DNA of 64,000 nt from Natronospirales bacterium. GTDB taxonomy: Bacteria > Pseudomonadota > Gammaproteobacteria > Natronospirales > REEB76. Below, in pieces: positions 1-9,109 of the stretch. The DNA is taken from assembly GCA_021792635.1 (NCBI GenBank), contig JAJYUH010000011.1, positions 1 to 64,000 of the forward strand, read 5' to 3'. Position numbers and translations under genes: made by a program. Within the stretch, counting starts at the first letter, position 1, and every line of letters starts with the position of its first letter. Under the pieces are notes generated by a model. It saw only the letters and a list, made by a program, of their open reading frames with translations. It was not told the DNA's origin and searched no databases.

Positions 1-140
<140 letters not shown>

Positions 141-146
141 ATCATC

Positions 147-458
147 ATGGCAACCCAGACTATCCGTATCCGTTTGAAGGCTTTCGATCACCGGCTCATC
201 GACAAGTCGGCGAAGGAGATTGTGGAAACCGCCCGACGTACCGGTGCCCAGGTGAAGGGACCCATTCCTTTGCCCGTGAAGATGGAGCGCTTCACCATCC
301 TGGTTTCCCCGCATGCCGACAAGGACGCCCGCGATCAATACGAGATCCGTACCCACAAGCGGCTCATGGACATCGTGGACCCTACGGACAAGACCGTGGA
401 TGCCCTGATGAAGCTCGATTTGCCGGCTGGCGTGGATGTACAGATCAAGCTGAATTGA
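147..458 (+). CDS. rpsJ: 30S ribosomal protein S10
   Basis: S10 is part of the 30S head and also acts as NusE in transcription antitermination. The 103-residue product has exactly the E. coli length, with the conserved start [14 protein letters not shown] and the loop [19 protein letters not shown]. The ATG lies 6 bases after the tufA stop with no good Shine-Dalgarno sequence, so translation may be coupled to tufA. Unusually, 261 bases separate it from rplC; a hairpin followed by a T run lies 41-67 bases after its stop, which suggests that rpsJ ends a transcription unit here rather than beginning one. Confidence 0.97.
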   Translation: MATQTIRIRLKAFDHRLIDKSAKEIVETARRTGAQVKGPIPLPVKMERFTILVSPHADKDARDQYEIRTHKRLMDIVDPTDKTVDALMKLDLPAGVDVQIKLN

Positions 459-498
459 TTGACCGGGGATGGACCTTTCTTGGTCTTTCCCCGGCTCG

Positions 499-525
499 AA
501 ATCGAAGATGCGGTCTTCGATTTTT
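499..525 (+). terminator. Terminator-like hairpin after rpsJ
   Basis: A perfect 10-bp stem (499-508 with 514-523, loop TGCGG) runs into a five-T run at 521-525, the form of a Rho-independent terminator. It is flanked by two more hairpins: 463-469 with 488-494 (CCGGGGA/TCCCCGG, enclosing GACC/GGTC), and 528-538 with 543-553 (GTGCGGTGCCC against GGGCGCCGCAC, one wobble). Whether it stops all transcription or works as an attenuator cannot be told from sequence. Confidence 0.65.
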
Positions 526-590
526 CCGTGCGGTGCCCTGTGGGGCGCCGCACGTCGGTACCTCCGTGTGCGGGAATTCTGCTCCACCTG

Positions 591-618
591 TTGCAGGAGA
601 GGACTAGGCTGGTATAAT
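591..618 (+). promoter_or_regulatory. Extended -10 promoter upstream of rplC
   Basis: TATAAT at 613-618 is a perfect -10 box and is preceded by TGG, giving the extended -10 form TGnTATAAT. TTGCAG at 591-596 is a partial -35 box with a 16-base spacer. Transcription would begin near 625, about 95 bases before rplC. With the hairpin at 499-525, this makes rplC rather than rpsJ the probable first gene of the main ribosomal protein transcript. Confidence 0.65.
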
Positions 619-630
619 CTTCGGCTCCCT

Positions 631-662
631 GCGGCCCGGTGGGGTCACCTTCACCGGGCCGC
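631..662 (+). promoter_or_regulatory. Leader stem-loop before rplC
   Basis: GCGGCCCGGTG (631-641) pairs perfectly with CACCGGGCCGC (652-662) around a 10-base loop. It sits in the predicted 5-prime leader of the rplC transcript, beginning about 6 bases after the expected start of RNA, and no T run follows it. In E. coli the S10 leader is the target of L4 autoregulation; a similar role here is inference from position only. Confidence 0.5.
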
Positions 663-719
663 GTGTGATTACAGCAGCGCCGACCAATCGCAGTCGGCGC
701 GGTGACGAGGTCTAAGAAG

Positions 720-1358
720 ATGAGTATCGGCGTAATCGGTCGCAAATGCGGCATGACACGCGTGTTCGCGGAGGATGGTGCGTCCATCCCCGTGACCGTC
801 ATTCAGGTTGAACCCAACCGCATCACCCAGGTGAAGACCGCGGAAGCGGACGGTTACCGTTCCGTGCAGGTCACCACCGGTACCCGTCGTCCCGCACGCG
901 TCACCCGGGCCCTTGCCGGGCACTATGCCAAAGCAGGTAGCGGTGCCGGGCGGATTTCCGGCGAGTTCCGTCTCGCCGACGGCGAGGGTGCGGATCTCAG
1001 GGCGGGCACCGAAGTGAAGGTTGACATTTTCCGCCCCGGCCAGAAGGTGGATGTCACCGGCACCAGCCTCGGTAAGGGCTTCGCCGGTACCATCAAACGC
1101 CACCACTTCACCATGGGCGATGCCACCCACGGTAACTCGTTGTCGCATCGCGCGCCGGGGTCCATCGGCCAGCGCCAGACACCGGGTCGCGTGTTCCCCG
1201 GCAAGAAGATGTCGGGACATCTCGGCAACAAGCAGCGCACCGCCATGAGCCTCGAGGTGGTGAAGGTAGACGCCGAGAAGAACCTGCTGCTGGTGAAGGG
1301 TGCCGTACCCGGTTCCGAAGGCGGCAACGTCATCGTCCGGCCTGCGACCCGTGGTTGA
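720..1358 (+). CDS. rplC: 50S ribosomal protein L3
   Basis: L3 is an early assembly protein near the peptidyl transferase centre. The 212-residue product (E. coli 209) begins with [15 protein letters not shown] and carries the conserved segment [18 protein letters not shown]; the Gln in GQRQTPG is the family's methylation site for PrmB-type enzymes. ATG 720 is preferred over an in-frame GTG at 702 because it fits the family's N-terminus and has GACGAGG about 10 bases upstream. It is the first gene after the leader hairpin and is followed closely by rplD. Confidence 0.96.
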   Translation: MSIGVIGRKCGMTRVFAEDGASIPVTVIQVEPNRITQVKTAEADGYRSVQVTTGTRRPARVTRALAGHYAKAGSGAGRISGEFRLADGEGADLRAGTEVKVDIFRPGQKVDVTGTSLGKGFAGTIKRHHFTMGDATHGNSLSHRAPGSIGQRQTPGRVFPGKKMSGHLGNKQRTAMSLEVVKVDAEKNLLLVKGAVPGSEGGNVIVRPATRG

Positions 1359-1368
1359 GGAGGGCGGA

Positions 1369-1980
1369 ATGGAACTGCAGTTGCATAACAAGACGGGGGG
1401 AGAGTCCATCACCCTCTCGGACGCGACCTTCGGACGTGAATTCAACGAGTCCCTGGTGCATCAGGTGGTCAGCGCGTATCTCGCGGGCGGCCGTGCCGGT
1501 ACCAAGGCGCAGAAGACCCGCAGCATGGTGCGCGGTGGCGGTCGCAAGCCCTGGGCGCAGAAAGGCTCCGGCCAAGCGCGCGCCGGCAGTATTCGCAGTC
1601 CCCTGTGGCGCGGCGGCGGCAAAACCTTCGCGGCGGTACCGCGGGATTTCAGCCAGAAGGTGAACCGCAAGATGTACCAGGGGGCCATGCGCGCCATCGT
1701 ATCGGAGCTGATTCGCCAGCAGCGTCTGGTGGTGCTGCCGGAGTTCGGCGTTGAGGCACCCAAGACCAAGCAGCTCGCTACCAAGTTGAAGGATCTCGGT
1801 CTGGAGAATGTGCTGATTGTCACCGAACAGGTGGATGAGAAACTGTTCCTGGCTTCGCGTAACCTGCCTAATGTGGACGTGCGTGACGTCGCCGGCCTCG
1901 ATCCCGTGAGTCTGGTGGGCTACGAGAAGATACTTATGACTGTGCCTTCCATCCGCCGTCTTGAGGAGTGGCTGGCATGA
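1369..1980 (+). CDS. rplD: 50S ribosomal protein L4
   Basis: L4 binds 23S rRNA, lines the exit tunnel and, in E. coli, represses the S10 operon through its leader RNA. The 203-residue protein (E. coli 201) has the tunnel loop region [20 protein letters not shown], typical of the family. The start is ATG 1369, 10 bases after the rplC stop, with GAGGAGG just upstream; longer in-frame starts reach back into rplC and are unlikely. The last codon overlaps the rplW start (ATGA). L4 would be the natural candidate ligand for the unusual leader at 631-662. Confidence 0.96.
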   Translation: MELQLHNKTGGESITLSDATFGREFNESLVHQVVSAYLAGGRAGTKAQKTRSMVRGGGRKPWAQKGSGQARAGSIRSPLWRGGGKTFAAVPRDFSQKVNRKMYQGAMRAIVSELIRQQRLVVLPEFGVEAPKTKQLATKLKDLGLENVLIVTEQVDEKLFLASRNLPNVDVRDVAGLDPVSLVGYEKILMTVPSIRRLEEWLA

Positions 1981-2282
1981 ATCTGAACCAGGAAAAGCTC
2001 ATGGGTGTGATTCTCGGGCCGCATGTGTCCGAAAAAGCCACGCGCGCCGCTGACGCTTATAACCAGGTGGTATTCCGCGTGCGCCGCGACGCGGATAAGA
2101 ACCAGGTGCGCCGTGCGGTGGAGAAAATGTTTGAGGTGAAGGTCATGGACGTGCAGATTGTCAATGCGCGCGGCAAGAACAAACGCTTCGCTCAGCGTAC
2201 CGGCCAGCGCAGCAACTGGAAGAAAGCCTATGTGCGCCTGGCGCCGGGCAACGAGATTAACTTTGTAGGCGAAAAGGCTTAA
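1977..2282 (+). CDS. rplW: 50S ribosomal protein L23
   Basis: L23 sits at the tunnel exit and docks trigger factor and SRP. The 101-residue product (E. coli 100) has the conserved [10 protein letters not shown] near the N-terminus and the RNA-binding segment [19 protein letters not shown] 1977 overlaps the rplD stop as ATGA, a mark of translational coupling; GTG 1968 in the same frame is a less likely start. Confidence 0.95.
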   Translation: MNLNQEKLMGVILGPHVSEKATRAADAYNQVVFRVRRDADKNQVRRAVEKMFEVKVMDVQIVNARGKNKRFAQRTGQRSNWKKAYVRLAPGNEINFVGEKA

Positions 2283-2309
2283 GGCCCTGAGCCGCAAGGA
2301 ATACTGAAT

Positions 2310-3137
2310 ATGCCAGTGAAAAAAGCCAGACCCACCTCACCCGGACGCCGCGGCGTAGTGAGCGTCACTACACCGGGCCTGCACAAGGGCAAACCCTATA
2401 CAACCCTTCTGGAACGCAAGAACCAGCAGGGCGGCCGCAACAATGTCGGCCGCATCACCACGCGCCACCAGGGTGGTGGTCACAAGCAGCATTACCGTTT
2501 GGTGGATTTCAAGCGCGACAAGGACGGTGTCAGCGGGCGTATCGAACGCATCGAGTATGATCCGAACCGTACAGCGCATATCGCGCTGGTGCTGTACAAG
2601 GATGGCGAACGCCGCTACATCATTGCCCCCAAGGGCATTGAGCAGGGCCAGGAGGTCGTCTCCGGCAGCCACGCGGCCATCAAACTGGGTAACACGCTGC
2701 CGCTCAGGAACATTCCGGTAGGCACACAGGTGCACTGCGTGGAACTGCAGCCCGGCAAGGGTGCACAGCTCGCGCGTAGCGCCGGCTCGTCGGTGCAAGT
2801 AGTGGCGCGCGAGGGTGCCTATACCACGGTACGACTGCGTTCCGGTGAAATGCGCAAGGTGCATGTTGACTGCCGCGCCACCATCGGTGAGGTGGGTAAC
2901 GACGAGCACAATCTGCGCCAGTACGGCAAGGCCGGTGCCCGCCGCTGGCAAGGCATACGTCCGACGGTGCGCGGCGTGGTTATGAATCCCATCGACCATC
3001 CGCACGGCGGTGGTGAAGGCAAGACTTCGGGCGGCCGGCATCCGGTGTCGCCGTGGGGTCAGCCCACCAAGGGTTACAAGACGCGCGCCAACAAGCGCAC
3101 CGACAACATGATCTTGCGGCGCCGCAAGGCGAAGTAA
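2310..3137 (+). CDS. rplB: 50S ribosomal protein L2
   Basis: L2 joins the subunits and supports peptidyl transfer. The 275-residue product (E. coli 273) keeps the highly conserved C-terminal segment [15 protein letters not shown], which includes the His associated with peptidyl transferase activity, and ends [14 protein letters not shown] with a basic tail. The N-terminus [16 protein letters not shown] matches the family. The start is ATG 2310, 28 bases after rplW. Confidence 0.97.
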   Translation: MPVKKARPTSPGRRGVVSVTTPGLHKGKPYTTLLERKNQQGGRNNVGRITTRHQGGGHKQHYRLVDFKRDKDGVSGRIERIEYDPNRTAHIALVLYKDGERRYIIAPKGIEQGQEVVSGSHAAIKLGNTLPLRNIPVGTQVHCVELQPGKGAQLARSAGSSVQVVAREGAYTTVRLRSGEMRKVHVDCRATIGEVGNDEHNLRQYGKAGARRWQGIRPTVRGVVMNPIDHPHGGGEGKTSGGRHPVSPWGQPTKGYKTRANKRTDNMILRRRKAK

Positions 3138-3178
3138 TTGAGATGTTGAAGATTTGATTATTGAGATGTTGAAGATTT
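3137..3178 (+). repeat. 19-bp tandem direct repeat between rplB and rpsS
   Basis: The 19 bases ATTGAGATGTTGAAGATTT occur at 3137-3155 and again at 3160-3178, a 23-base period. The repeat is AT-rich in a GC-rich cluster and overlaps the last base of the rplB stop. It lengthens the rplB-rpsS gap to 58 bases and brings no extra ribosome binding site, so it looks like a recent slip duplication. Confidence 0.85.
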
Positions 3179-3195
3179 ATTAAGAGGTTAATGAC

Positions 3196-3492
3196 GTGCC
3201 ACGTTCGATTCGCAAAGGTCCGTTTGTTGATGCGCATCTCGCCAGGAAGGTGGAGGCGGCGGTGGCGAGCAATAGTAAGCGCCCCATCAAGACCTGGTCA
3301 CGCCGTTCGATGGTGACGCCGGAGATGGTGGGATTGACGATCGCGGTGCACAACGGCCACCAGCACGTACCGGTGTTGGTGAGCGAGAACATGGTGGGCC
3401 ACAAGCTTGGTGAGTTTGCGGCTACGCGTGTCTTCAAGGGTCACGGCGAGCGTAAAACGACCGCCGAGGCTGATGCCCAAGCAAAGACCTGA
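3196..3492 (+). CDS. rpsS: 30S ribosomal protein S19
   Basis: S19 sits in the 30S head and contacts the A-site tRNA region. The 98-residue protein (E. coli 92) opens with [14 protein letters not shown] and contains [16 protein letters not shown], both family signatures. The start is GTG 3196, supported by AAGAGG at 3182-3187 and by alignment of the N-terminus; no in-frame ATG is available nearby. The C-terminus is a few residues longer than in E. coli. Confidence 0.96.
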   Translation: MPRSIRKGPFVDAHLARKVEAAVASNSKRPIKTWSRRSMVTPEMVGLTIAVHNGHQHVPVLVSENMVGHKLGEFAATRVFKGHGERKTTAEADAQAKT

Positions 3493-3503
3493 GGACTGAG
3501 GCC

Positions 3504-3836
3504 ATGCAGATAGCGGCAACACATAAATTCGCGCGGGTCACCCCGTACAAGGCGCGGCTGGTCGCGGACCAGATCCGCGGCAAACAGGTGAGCCAGGCGC
3601 TGCAGATATTGGAGTACAGCCCCAGGCGTGCCGCGCAACTGCTGAGGAAGGTTTTGGAATCAGCGATTGCCAACGCCGAGCACAACAGCGGTGCGGACAT
3701 CGACGAGCTCAAGGTTGCGCGCATCTGCGTGGACGATGGTCCGCGCATGAAGCGCTGGATGGCCCGTGCCAAGGGCCGCGGCGCGCGTATTCTGAAACGT
3801 ACAAGCCACATCACCATCACTGTGGCGGACGAGTAA
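3504..3836 (+). CDS. rplV: 50S ribosomal protein L22
   Basis: L22 lines the nascent chain exit tunnel; its beta-hairpin is where macrolide resistance mutations occur. The 110-residue product has the E. coli length, beginning with a short Met-Gln-Ile-Ala-Ala-Thr-His stretch and ending in the conserved hairpin [25 protein letters not shown]. The ATG is 11 bases after rpsS with a GAGG-like site. Confidence 0.96.
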   Translation: MQIAATHKFARVTPYKARLVADQIRGKQVSQALQILEYSPRRAAQLLRKVLESAIANAEHNSGADIDELKVARICVDDGPRMKRWMARAKGRGARILKRTSHITITVADE

Positions 3837-3845
3837 GGACGGGCC

Positions 3846-4553
3846 ATGGGTCAGAAAGTCAATCCGGTTGGTTTTCGTCTGGGCATCGCATCGGACTGGA
3901 ACTCCAAGTGGTTCGCCACCAAAGGCGCGTATGCGGAAAATCTGCAAGCCGACCTGCAGGTGCGGGAGTTTCTCAAGAAGAAGCTCGCGCAGGCGTCGGT
4001 GAGCCGTATCGAGATCAAGCGGCCGGCGAAGAAATGCCACATCACCATCCACACAGCGCGTCCAGGCGTGGTGATCGGCAAGAAAGGCGAGGACATCGAG
4101 GCGCTGCGTGCCCAACTTATCAAGATGATGCCGGGTATCGAAGTGGACGTGGCCATCGAGGAGATACGCAAGCCGGAACTGGATGCCTATCTGGTGGCGG
4201 AAGGTATCGCGCAGCAACTGGAGCGCCGCATCATGTTCCGCCGCGCCATGAAGCGCGCGGTGCAGAACACCATGCGCCTCGGAGCGTTGGGTATCAAGGT
4301 GCGTGTCTCGGGCCGCCTGAACGGTTCGGAAATCGCACGCAGTGAATGGTATCGCGAGGGCCGCGTGCCGCTGCACACCATGCGTGCCGATATCGATTAC
4401 GGTTTTGCGGAATCCGCCACCACCTACGGCATCATCGGCGTCAAGGTGTGGATATTCAAGGGCGAGATTCTGGATGCCAATGAAATCAGCGTCGGCAAGG
4501 AAGTGGCCGCTGACAAGGCAAAAGCGGGAGTAAAGGCCGATGTTGCAGCCTAA
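3846..4553 (+). CDS. rpsC: 30S ribosomal protein S3
   Basis: S3 lies at the mRNA entry of the 30S subunit. The 235-residue protein (E. coli 233) begins [14 protein letters not shown], has the KH-domain loop [11 protein letters not shown] near residue 75-85, and the C-terminal half with [24 protein letters not shown] (quoted in part). It starts 9 bases after rplV, and its last 14 bases overlap the start of rplP in another frame, so the two are likely co-translated. Confidence 0.97.
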   Translation: MGQKVNPVGFRLGIASDWNSKWFATKGAYAENLQADLQVREFLKKKLAQASVSRIEIKRPAKKCHITIHTARPGVVIGKKGEDIEALRAQLIKMMPGIEVDVAIEEIRKPELDAYLVAEGIAQQLERRIMFRRAMKRAVQNTMRLGALGIKVRVSGRLNGSEIARSEWYREGRVPLHTMRADIDYGFAESATTYGIIGVKVWIFKGEILDANEISVGKEVAADKAKAGVKADVAA

Positions 4554-4953
4554 GCGCACCAAGTTCCGCAAGCAGCACAAAGGCCGTAACCGCGGCTTGG
4601 CCCAGGTGGGCAACAGCGTGGCATTCGGTGAGTATGGCCTCAAGGCCACCGATCGCGGCCGTCTCACCGCGCGCCAGATCGAAGCGGCGCGGCGCGCCAT
4701 GACGCACTTCGTGAAGCGCGGCGGCAAGATCTGGATCCGGGTGTTCCCGGATGTGCCTGTGACCAAGAAACCTCTGGAAGTGCGCATGGGGAACGGCAAG
4801 GGCAACGTGGAGTACTGGGTTGCCAAGGTGCAACCCGGTACGGTGCTCTATGAAATGGAGGGCGTAACCGAAGAAATCGCACGCGAGGCGTTTCGCCTGG
4901 CTGCCGCGAAACTTTCCGTGACCACGGCATTTGTAAGCCGGGTGGTGATGTGA
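4540..4953 (+). CDS. rplP: 50S ribosomal protein L16
   Basis: L16 organises the A-site tRNA binding region of the 50S subunit. The product has 137 residues (E. coli 136), begins [19 protein letters not shown] and contains [20 protein letters not shown]. The start ATG lies inside the end of rpsC (14-base overlap). The stop TGA at 4951-4953 overlaps the ATG of rpmC, so three genes in a row are translationally linked. Confidence 0.96.
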   Translation: MLQPKRTKFRKQHKGRNRGLAQVGNSVAFGEYGLKATDRGRLTARQIEAARRAMTHFVKRGGKIWIRVFPDVPVTKKPLEVRMGNGKGNVEYWVAKVQPGTVLYEMEGVTEEIAREAFRLAAAKLSVTTAFVSRVVM

Positions 4954-5150
4954 TGAACGCCAGCGAACTGCGCAATAAGAATGACAAGGAACTCCGTGAG
5001 GAGCTCATCGCGCTGCGCAAGGAGCAGTTCAATCTGCGCATGCAGCAGGCGGCGGGTCAGATGCCGCGTGGCCATCAGATACATAACGCGCGCAAGAATA
5101 TCGCGCGCGTGAAGACAGTGCTCGTCGAGCGGGCGAAGGCAGGCAAGTAA
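4953..5150 (+). CDS. rpmC: 50S ribosomal protein L29
   Basis: L29 is a small two-helix protein at the tunnel exit, close to L23. The 65-residue product (E. coli 63) shows the family core LREELIALRKEQFNLRMQ. ATG 4953 overlaps the rplP stop codon; a GTG one codon earlier is possible but adds only one residue. rpsQ follows after 3 bases. Confidence 0.94.
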   Translation: MNASELRNKNDKELREELIALRKEQFNLRMQQAAGQMPRGHQIHNARKNIARVKTVLVERAKAGK

Positions 5151-5153
5151 GTC

Positions 5154-5417
5154 ATGAATGAACCAATCAAGGCAGCACGCACGCTGACCGGCAAAGTGGT
5201 CAGCAACAAGATGGACAAGACCATTACCGTGGTGGTGGAACGCCTGGTCACACATCCGATGTATGGCAAGGTCATGCGCCGCCGCACCAAAATCAAGGCG
5301 CATGACGAGCAAAATGCCTGCAAGGAAGGCGATACGGTGGTGATCACCCAGTGTCGCCCCGTTTCGCGGCACAAGGCATGGAAGCTGGTGGAAATCATCG
5401 GGCACACGGCTAACTGA
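5154..5417 (+). CDS. rpsQ: 30S ribosomal protein S17
   Basis: S17 is an OB-fold primary binder of 16S rRNA. The 87-residue product (E. coli 84) contains [19 protein letters not shown] and the C-terminal [16 protein letters not shown], both diagnostic. The ATG is 3 bases after rpmC, completing the S10 operon order found in E. coli. Confidence 0.96.
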   Translation: MNEPIKAARTLTGKVVSNKMDKTITVVVERLVTHPMYGKVMRRRTKIKAHDEQNACKEGDTVVITQCRPVSRHKAWKLVEIIGHTAN

Positions 5418-5455
5418 GCCTCCCGCATGAATGAACTAACCGTGGAAGCAAGATT

Positions 5456-5824
5456 ATGATCCAGATGCGAACCGTCCTCGCCGCCGCCGACAACAGTGGC
5501 GCGAAAAGTCTGAAGTGCATCAAAGTGCTGGGCGGTTCCAAGCGCCGTTATGCGCGCATCGGTGACGTCATCAAAGTGAGCATTGGTGACGCCATTCCGC
5601 GCGGCAAGGTAAAGAAGGGTGAAGTGTACGACGCGGTAGTGGTGCGTACCAAGAGCGGTGTGCGCCGACCGGACGGTTCCATCATCCGTTTCGACAGCAA
5701 TGCGGCGGTGTTGCTCAACAACAAGCTGGAACCCATTGGTACACGTATCTTCGGGCCAGTGACGCGCGAACTCAGGACCGAACGGTTCATGCGCATCATT
5801 TCACTGGCGCCGGAAGTACTCTGA
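5456..5824 (+). CDS. rplN: 50S ribosomal protein L14
   Basis: L14 forms an intersubunit bridge and is the first gene of the E. coli spc operon. The 122-residue protein (E. coli 123) begins [20 protein letters not shown] and has the conserved [20 protein letters not shown]. Only 38 bases separate it from rpsQ and no convincing promoter is visible there, so the S10 and spc groups are probably co-transcribed. Confidence 0.97.
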   Translation: MIQMRTVLAAADNSGAKSLKCIKVLGGSKRRYARIGDVIKVSIGDAIPRGKVKKGEVYDAVVVRTKSGVRRPDGSIIRFDSNAAVLLNNKLEPIGTRIFGPVTRELRTERFMRIISLAPEVL

Positions 5825-5842
5825 ACGTCGGGAGCAGAGGCT

Positions 5843-6160
5843 ATGAGCAAGATAAAGAAGGGTGACGAGGTCGTGGTGATTGTCGGCAAGGACAAGGGTC
5901 GGCGCGGCGTCATTCTCAAGGTGCTGGACAATGACCGTGTGGTTATCGAGAACGTGAATATGATGAAGAAACACGTACGTCCGAATCCGAATGCGGGTGT
6001 GACAGGCGGCATCCTTGATAAGGAAATGTCCATACATATTTCCAAGGTGATGCTGTTCAATCCGGTTACCAAGAAAGGCGATCGGGTCGGCTTCCGCAGG
6101 CTGGAGGACGGCCGCAAGGTGCGTTTCTTCCGTTCCAACAAAGAAGTAGTTGACGTCTGA
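5843..6160 (+). CDS. rplX: 50S ribosomal protein L24
   Basis: L24 starts 50S assembly at the 5-prime domain of 23S rRNA. The 105-residue product (E. coli 104) has the KOW motif near its N-terminus ([20 protein letters not shown]) and the sequence [13 protein letters not shown]. It lies 18 bases after rplN and 11 before rplE. Confidence 0.96.
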   Translation: MSKIKKGDEVVVIVGKDKGRRGVILKVLDNDRVVIENVNMMKKHVRPNPNAGVTGGILDKEMSIHISKVMLFNPVTKKGDRVGFRRLEDGRKVRFFRSNKEVVDV

Positions 6161-6171
6161 GGGCGAGGCGC

Positions 6172-6711
6172 ATGGCAAGACTCCAGCAATATTATCGCGA
6201 GACCGTGGTGCCGCAGCTCACCGAGCGGTTCAATTACAAGAACTCCATGCAGGTACCGCGTATCACCAAGATCACGCTTAACATGGGTGTGGGTGAGGCG
6301 ACTGCAGACAAGAAGATTATGGAGAACGCAGTAGCGGATATGACCAGGATCGCGGGTCAGAAGCCCGTGGTCACCAAAGCGAAGAAGTCCATCGCCACTT
6401 TCAAGATCCGCGAGGATTATCCGGTCGGCTGCATGGTGACACTGCGGCGTACCCAAATGTACGAGTTCCTCGACCGACTGATCAGCATAGCGCTGCCGCG
6501 GGTGCGCGATTTTCGCGGTGTGAGCGGCCGCTCCTTCGACGGCCGTGGTAACTACAGCATGGGTGTGAAGGAACAGATTATTTTTCCGGAAATTGAGTAC
6601 GACCAGATTGATGCCCTGCGCGGCATGGACATCACTATTACCACCAACGCGAAGACGGATGCGGAAGCGCGGGCGCTTCTGGAAGCGTTTCATTTCCCTT
6701 TCAGGAATTGA
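6172..6711 (+). CDS. rplE: 50S ribosomal protein L5
   Basis: L5 binds 5S rRNA and forms a bridge to the 30S head. The 179-residue product has exactly the E. coli length. It carries the family signature [10 protein letters not shown] and the C-terminal [20 protein letters not shown]. It starts 11 bases after rplX and is followed by rpsN at 10 bases. Confidence 0.97.
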   Translation: MARLQQYYRETVVPQLTERFNYKNSMQVPRITKITLNMGVGEATADKKIMENAVADMTRIAGQKPVVTKAKKSIATFKIREDYPVGCMVTLRRTQMYEFLDRLISIALPRVRDFRGVSGRSFDGRGNYSMGVKEQIIFPEIEYDQIDALRGMDITITTNAKTDAEARALLEAFHFPFRN

Positions 6712-6721
6712 GGTCTGACAT

Positions 6722-7027
6722 ATGGCCAAGACATCCATGGTGAATCGCGAAGTAAAACGCGCCAGACTGGCGAAGAAATACGCCGCCAAACGCATGGAAC
6801 TGAAGCGCATCATCCGTGACCTGGAAACGGGCGATGAAGAGCGCCATACGGCGGTGAGCAAGCTCGCCGGATTGCCGCGCGATTCCAGCCCGAGCCGCAA
6901 GCGTAACCGCTGCGAGCTTACCGGCCGTCCGCACGGCTACTATCGCAAATTCGGGTTGGGCCGCAATAAACTGCGCGAGGCCGCCATGCGCGGTGACGTG
7001 CCCGGCCTGCATAAGGCCAGCTGGTAG
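6722..7027 (+). CDS. rpsN: 30S ribosomal protein S14 (zinc-free type)
   Basis: S14 completes the 30S head near S3 and S10. At 101 residues this is the long form found in E. coli; it has a single Cys in [19 protein letters not shown] where zinc-type S14 has a CxxC, so it does not bind zinc. It ends with the usual [11 protein letters not shown]. It contrasts with L36 in the same cluster, which keeps its zinc ligands. Confidence 0.96.
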   Translation: MAKTSMVNREVKRARLAKKYAAKRMELKRIIRDLETGDEERHTAVSKLAGLPRDSSPSRKRNRCELTGRPHGYYRKFGLGRNKLREAAMRGDVPGLHKASW

Positions 7028-7051
7028 GAATTTTTTGAGGGATATCGATAT

Positions 7052-7447
7052 ATGAGTATGACTGATCCCATTGCCGACATGCTTACGCGCATCCGCAACG
7101 GCCAGATGACCGGTCGCACGGATGTAGGCATGCCTGCTTCAAGTATCAAGTTCGAGATCGCGCGCGTGCTCAAGGAAGAGGGCTACATCGAGGACTTCGT
7201 GCGCCGTGAGCAGGACGGCAAGAACGAGCTGGTGGTGACACTTAAGTACCACAACGGCCGTCCGGTCATTGACCATATTCGTCGCATCAGCCGCCCGGGT
7301 CTGCGCGTCTACAAGCGCAAGGATGAACTGCCGCGGGTGCTGGGTGGTCTGGGTATCGCCATCGTGTCCACCCCCAAGGGGGTGATGAGCGACCGCGCCG
7401 CACGTTCCGCCGGCCAGGGCGGCGAAGTGCTCTGCGTTGTATCGTAA
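7052..7447 (+). CDS. rpsH: 30S ribosomal protein S8
   Basis: S8 binds the 16S central domain and is the translational repressor of the spc operon in E. coli. The 131-residue product (E. coli 130) begins [18 protein letters not shown] and ends with [28 protein letters not shown] sequence (quoted short: [16 protein letters not shown]). ATG 7052 is chosen; an ATG two codons later is equally possible. Confidence 0.96.
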   Translation: MSMTDPIADMLTRIRNGQMTGRTDVGMPASSIKFEIARVLKEEGYIEDFVRREQDGKNELVVTLKYHNGRPVIDHIRRISRPGLRVYKRKDELPRVLGGLGIAIVSTPKGVMSDRAARSAGQGGEVLCVVS

Positions 7448-7468
7448 CGGTTTCCAAGGAATTCCCCC

Positions 7469-8002
7469 ATGTCCAGAGTAGCCAAACAACCAGTTCCGCT
7501 GCCGAAGGGCGTCGAAGCCATCGTGTCCGGCACATCCGTGACTATCAAGGGGCAGAAGAGCACCCTGACGCTCGTTATGCACCCGCATGTGAACGTGGTG
7601 AACGACAAGGGTGCGCTGCACGTCGCTGTGAAGGAAGGTCATCCCGAGGCGGATGCCTGCGCAGGCACCATGCGCGCGTTGCTCAATAACGCCGTGCAGG
7701 GCGTCACCCGGGGTTTCCAGAAGAAACTGGAGCTGGTGGGCGTGGGCTATCGTGCCCAGGTCCAGGGCAAGACCCTGAACCTGACGCTGGGTTTTTCCCA
7801 TGCGGTGAATTACAGGGTACCGGATGGTGTCAGCATCGAAACGCCGAGCCAGACGGAAGTCATCATCAAGGGTATGGATCGCCAACAGGTAGGACAGGTG
7901 GCCGCTGATATACGCGGTTTTCGTCCGCCGGAGCCCTACAAAGGCAAAGGCGTGCGCTACACCGACGAGCGCGTGGTCCTCAAAGAGGCCAAGAAGAAAT
8001 AA
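7469..8002 (+). CDS. rplF: 50S ribosomal protein L6
   Basis: L6 lies near the factor-binding site of the 50S subunit. The 177-residue protein matches the E. coli length. Two duplicated domains are visible, the second carrying GFSHAVNYRVPDGVSIE and ending with PEPYKGKGVRYTDERVVLKE, the family signature. It starts 21 bases after rpsH. Confidence 0.97.
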   Translation: MSRVAKQPVPLPKGVEAIVSGTSVTIKGQKSTLTLVMHPHVNVVNDKGALHVAVKEGHPEADACAGTMRALLNNAVQGVTRGFQKKLELVGVGYRAQVQGKTLNLTLGFSHAVNYRVPDGVSIETPSQTEVIIKGMDRQQVGQVAADIRGFRPPEPYKGKGVRYTDERVVLKEAKKK

Positions 8003-8017
8003 CGGGTGGTATAAGCA

Positions 8018-8386
8018 ATGGACAAGAAACCGATGGAAAAGAAACGCGCGCGTCTGCGGCGCGCGCGCCGTGCCCGCGCCAAGATCCGCGAGCTCAAGAC
8101 ATACCGGCTTACCGTGCACCGCACGCCGAGCCATATTTATGCGCAGATCATTGCGCCCGAGGGTAACAAGGTTGTGGCGACGGCTTCCACGCTTGAGGCG
8201 GATGTGAAGAAAGGCCTGAAATACACCGGCAACATTGCCGCTGCGGCGGTGGTGGGTAAAGTGATCGCCGAGAAAGCCAAGCAGGCCGGTATCAATACAG
8301 TGGCATTTGACCGTTCCGGTTTCAAGTATCACGGGCGCATTAAGGCTTTGGCTGACGCCGCACGTGAGCACGGTTTGCAGTTCTAG
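8018..8386 (+). CDS. rplR: 50S ribosomal protein L18
   Basis: L18 carries 5S rRNA into the large subunit. The product is 122 residues (E. coli 117) and shows [20 protein letters not shown] and the C-terminal [20 protein letters not shown]. The five extra residues come from starting at ATG 8018; a second in-frame ATG at 8033 would give exactly the usual length, so the true start is uncertain. The N-terminus is strongly basic, as expected for RNA binding. Confidence 0.95.
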   Translation: MDKKPMEKKRARLRRARRARAKIRELKTYRLTVHRTPSHIYAQIIAPEGNKVVATASTLEADVKKGLKYTGNIAAAAVVGKVIAEKAKQAGINTVAFDRSGFKYHGRIKALADAAREHGLQF

Positions 8387-8394
8387 GGTGCAGT

Positions 8395-8904
8395 ATGGCA
8401 AAAATTGAAAATCTGCCGGAAAGCAATGACGGCTTGCAGGAAAAGCTGGTTGCGGTGAACCGCGTCGCCAAGGTGGTAAAAGGCGGCCGTCAATTTGGTT
8501 TTACGGCGCTCACTGTGGTGGGTGACGGCGCGGGCAAGGTGGGTTTCGGCTACGGCAAGGCGCGTGAAGTGCCCAACGCCGTATCCAAAGCCATGGAGCA
8601 GGCGCGCAAGAACCTGCACCAGGTGCAGTTGCGCGAGGGTACGCTGTATTACGCGACACACGCGCGTCACGGCGCCACGCGTGTATATATGCAGCCGGCC
8701 TCCGAGGGTACCGGCATCATCGCCGGCGGCGCCATGCGTGCGCTGCTGGAAGTGGCGGGGGTGAAAAACGTGCTTGCCAAGAGCTATGGTTCGCGCAACC
8801 CCATCAACGTGGTGCGCGCCACCCTGAACGCTCTCACCGGTATGCGCGCACCCCATGAAATCGCGGTCAAGCGCGGCAAGACGCTGGACGACATCAGGGG
8901 TTAA
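8395..8904 (+). CDS. rpsE: 30S ribosomal protein S5
   Basis: S5 helps keep decoding accurate; its mutants are classic ram and spectinomycin-resistant alleles. The 169-residue protein (E. coli 167) has the double-stranded RNA-binding segment [19 protein letters not shown] and the conserved [14 protein letters not shown]. It starts 8 bases after rplR and is 3 bases before rpmD. Confidence 0.97.
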   Translation: MAKIENLPESNDGLQEKLVAVNRVAKVVKGGRQFGFTALTVVGDGAGKVGFGYGKAREVPNAVSKAMEQARKNLHQVQLREGTLYYATHARHGATRVYMQPASEGTGIIAGGAMRALLEVAGVKNVLAKSYGSRNPINVVRATLNALTGMRAPHEIAVKRGKTLDDIRG

Positions 8905-8907
8905 ATC

Positions 8908-9108
8908 ATGGACAAGAGCGAGGGTAAAAGTAGGGAAATCAGGGTCACGCTGGTGAGAAGCCCCTTTGGGCGATTGCAGAGTCATCGTGACTGCGTGCGC
9001 GGACTGGGACTGCGCCGCCTGCGTCATACGGTCACGGTACAGGACACCCCCGCCGTGCGCGGTATGATCGAGAAGGTGTCCTACATGCTGCGGGTGGAGG
9101 AAAACTGA
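8908..9108 (+). CDS. rpmD: 50S ribosomal protein L30
   Basis: L30 is a small peripheral 50S protein. The 66-residue product (E. coli 59) has the family core [10 protein letters not shown], then [17 protein letters not shown]. The first seven residues (MDKSEGK) extend beyond E. coli L30. It fits tightly between rpsE (3 bases) and rplO (1 base). Confidence 0.95.
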   Translation: MDKSEGKSREIRVTLVRSPFGRLQSHRDCVRGLGLRRLRHTVTVQDTPAVRGMIEKVSYMLRVEEN

Positions 9109-9109
9109 C

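Noticed and set aside
469..705. A short open frame between rpsJ and rplC that might be a small protein.
   Set aside because: It spans the terminator-like hairpin, the promoter and the leader stem, and its codon use looks noncoding.
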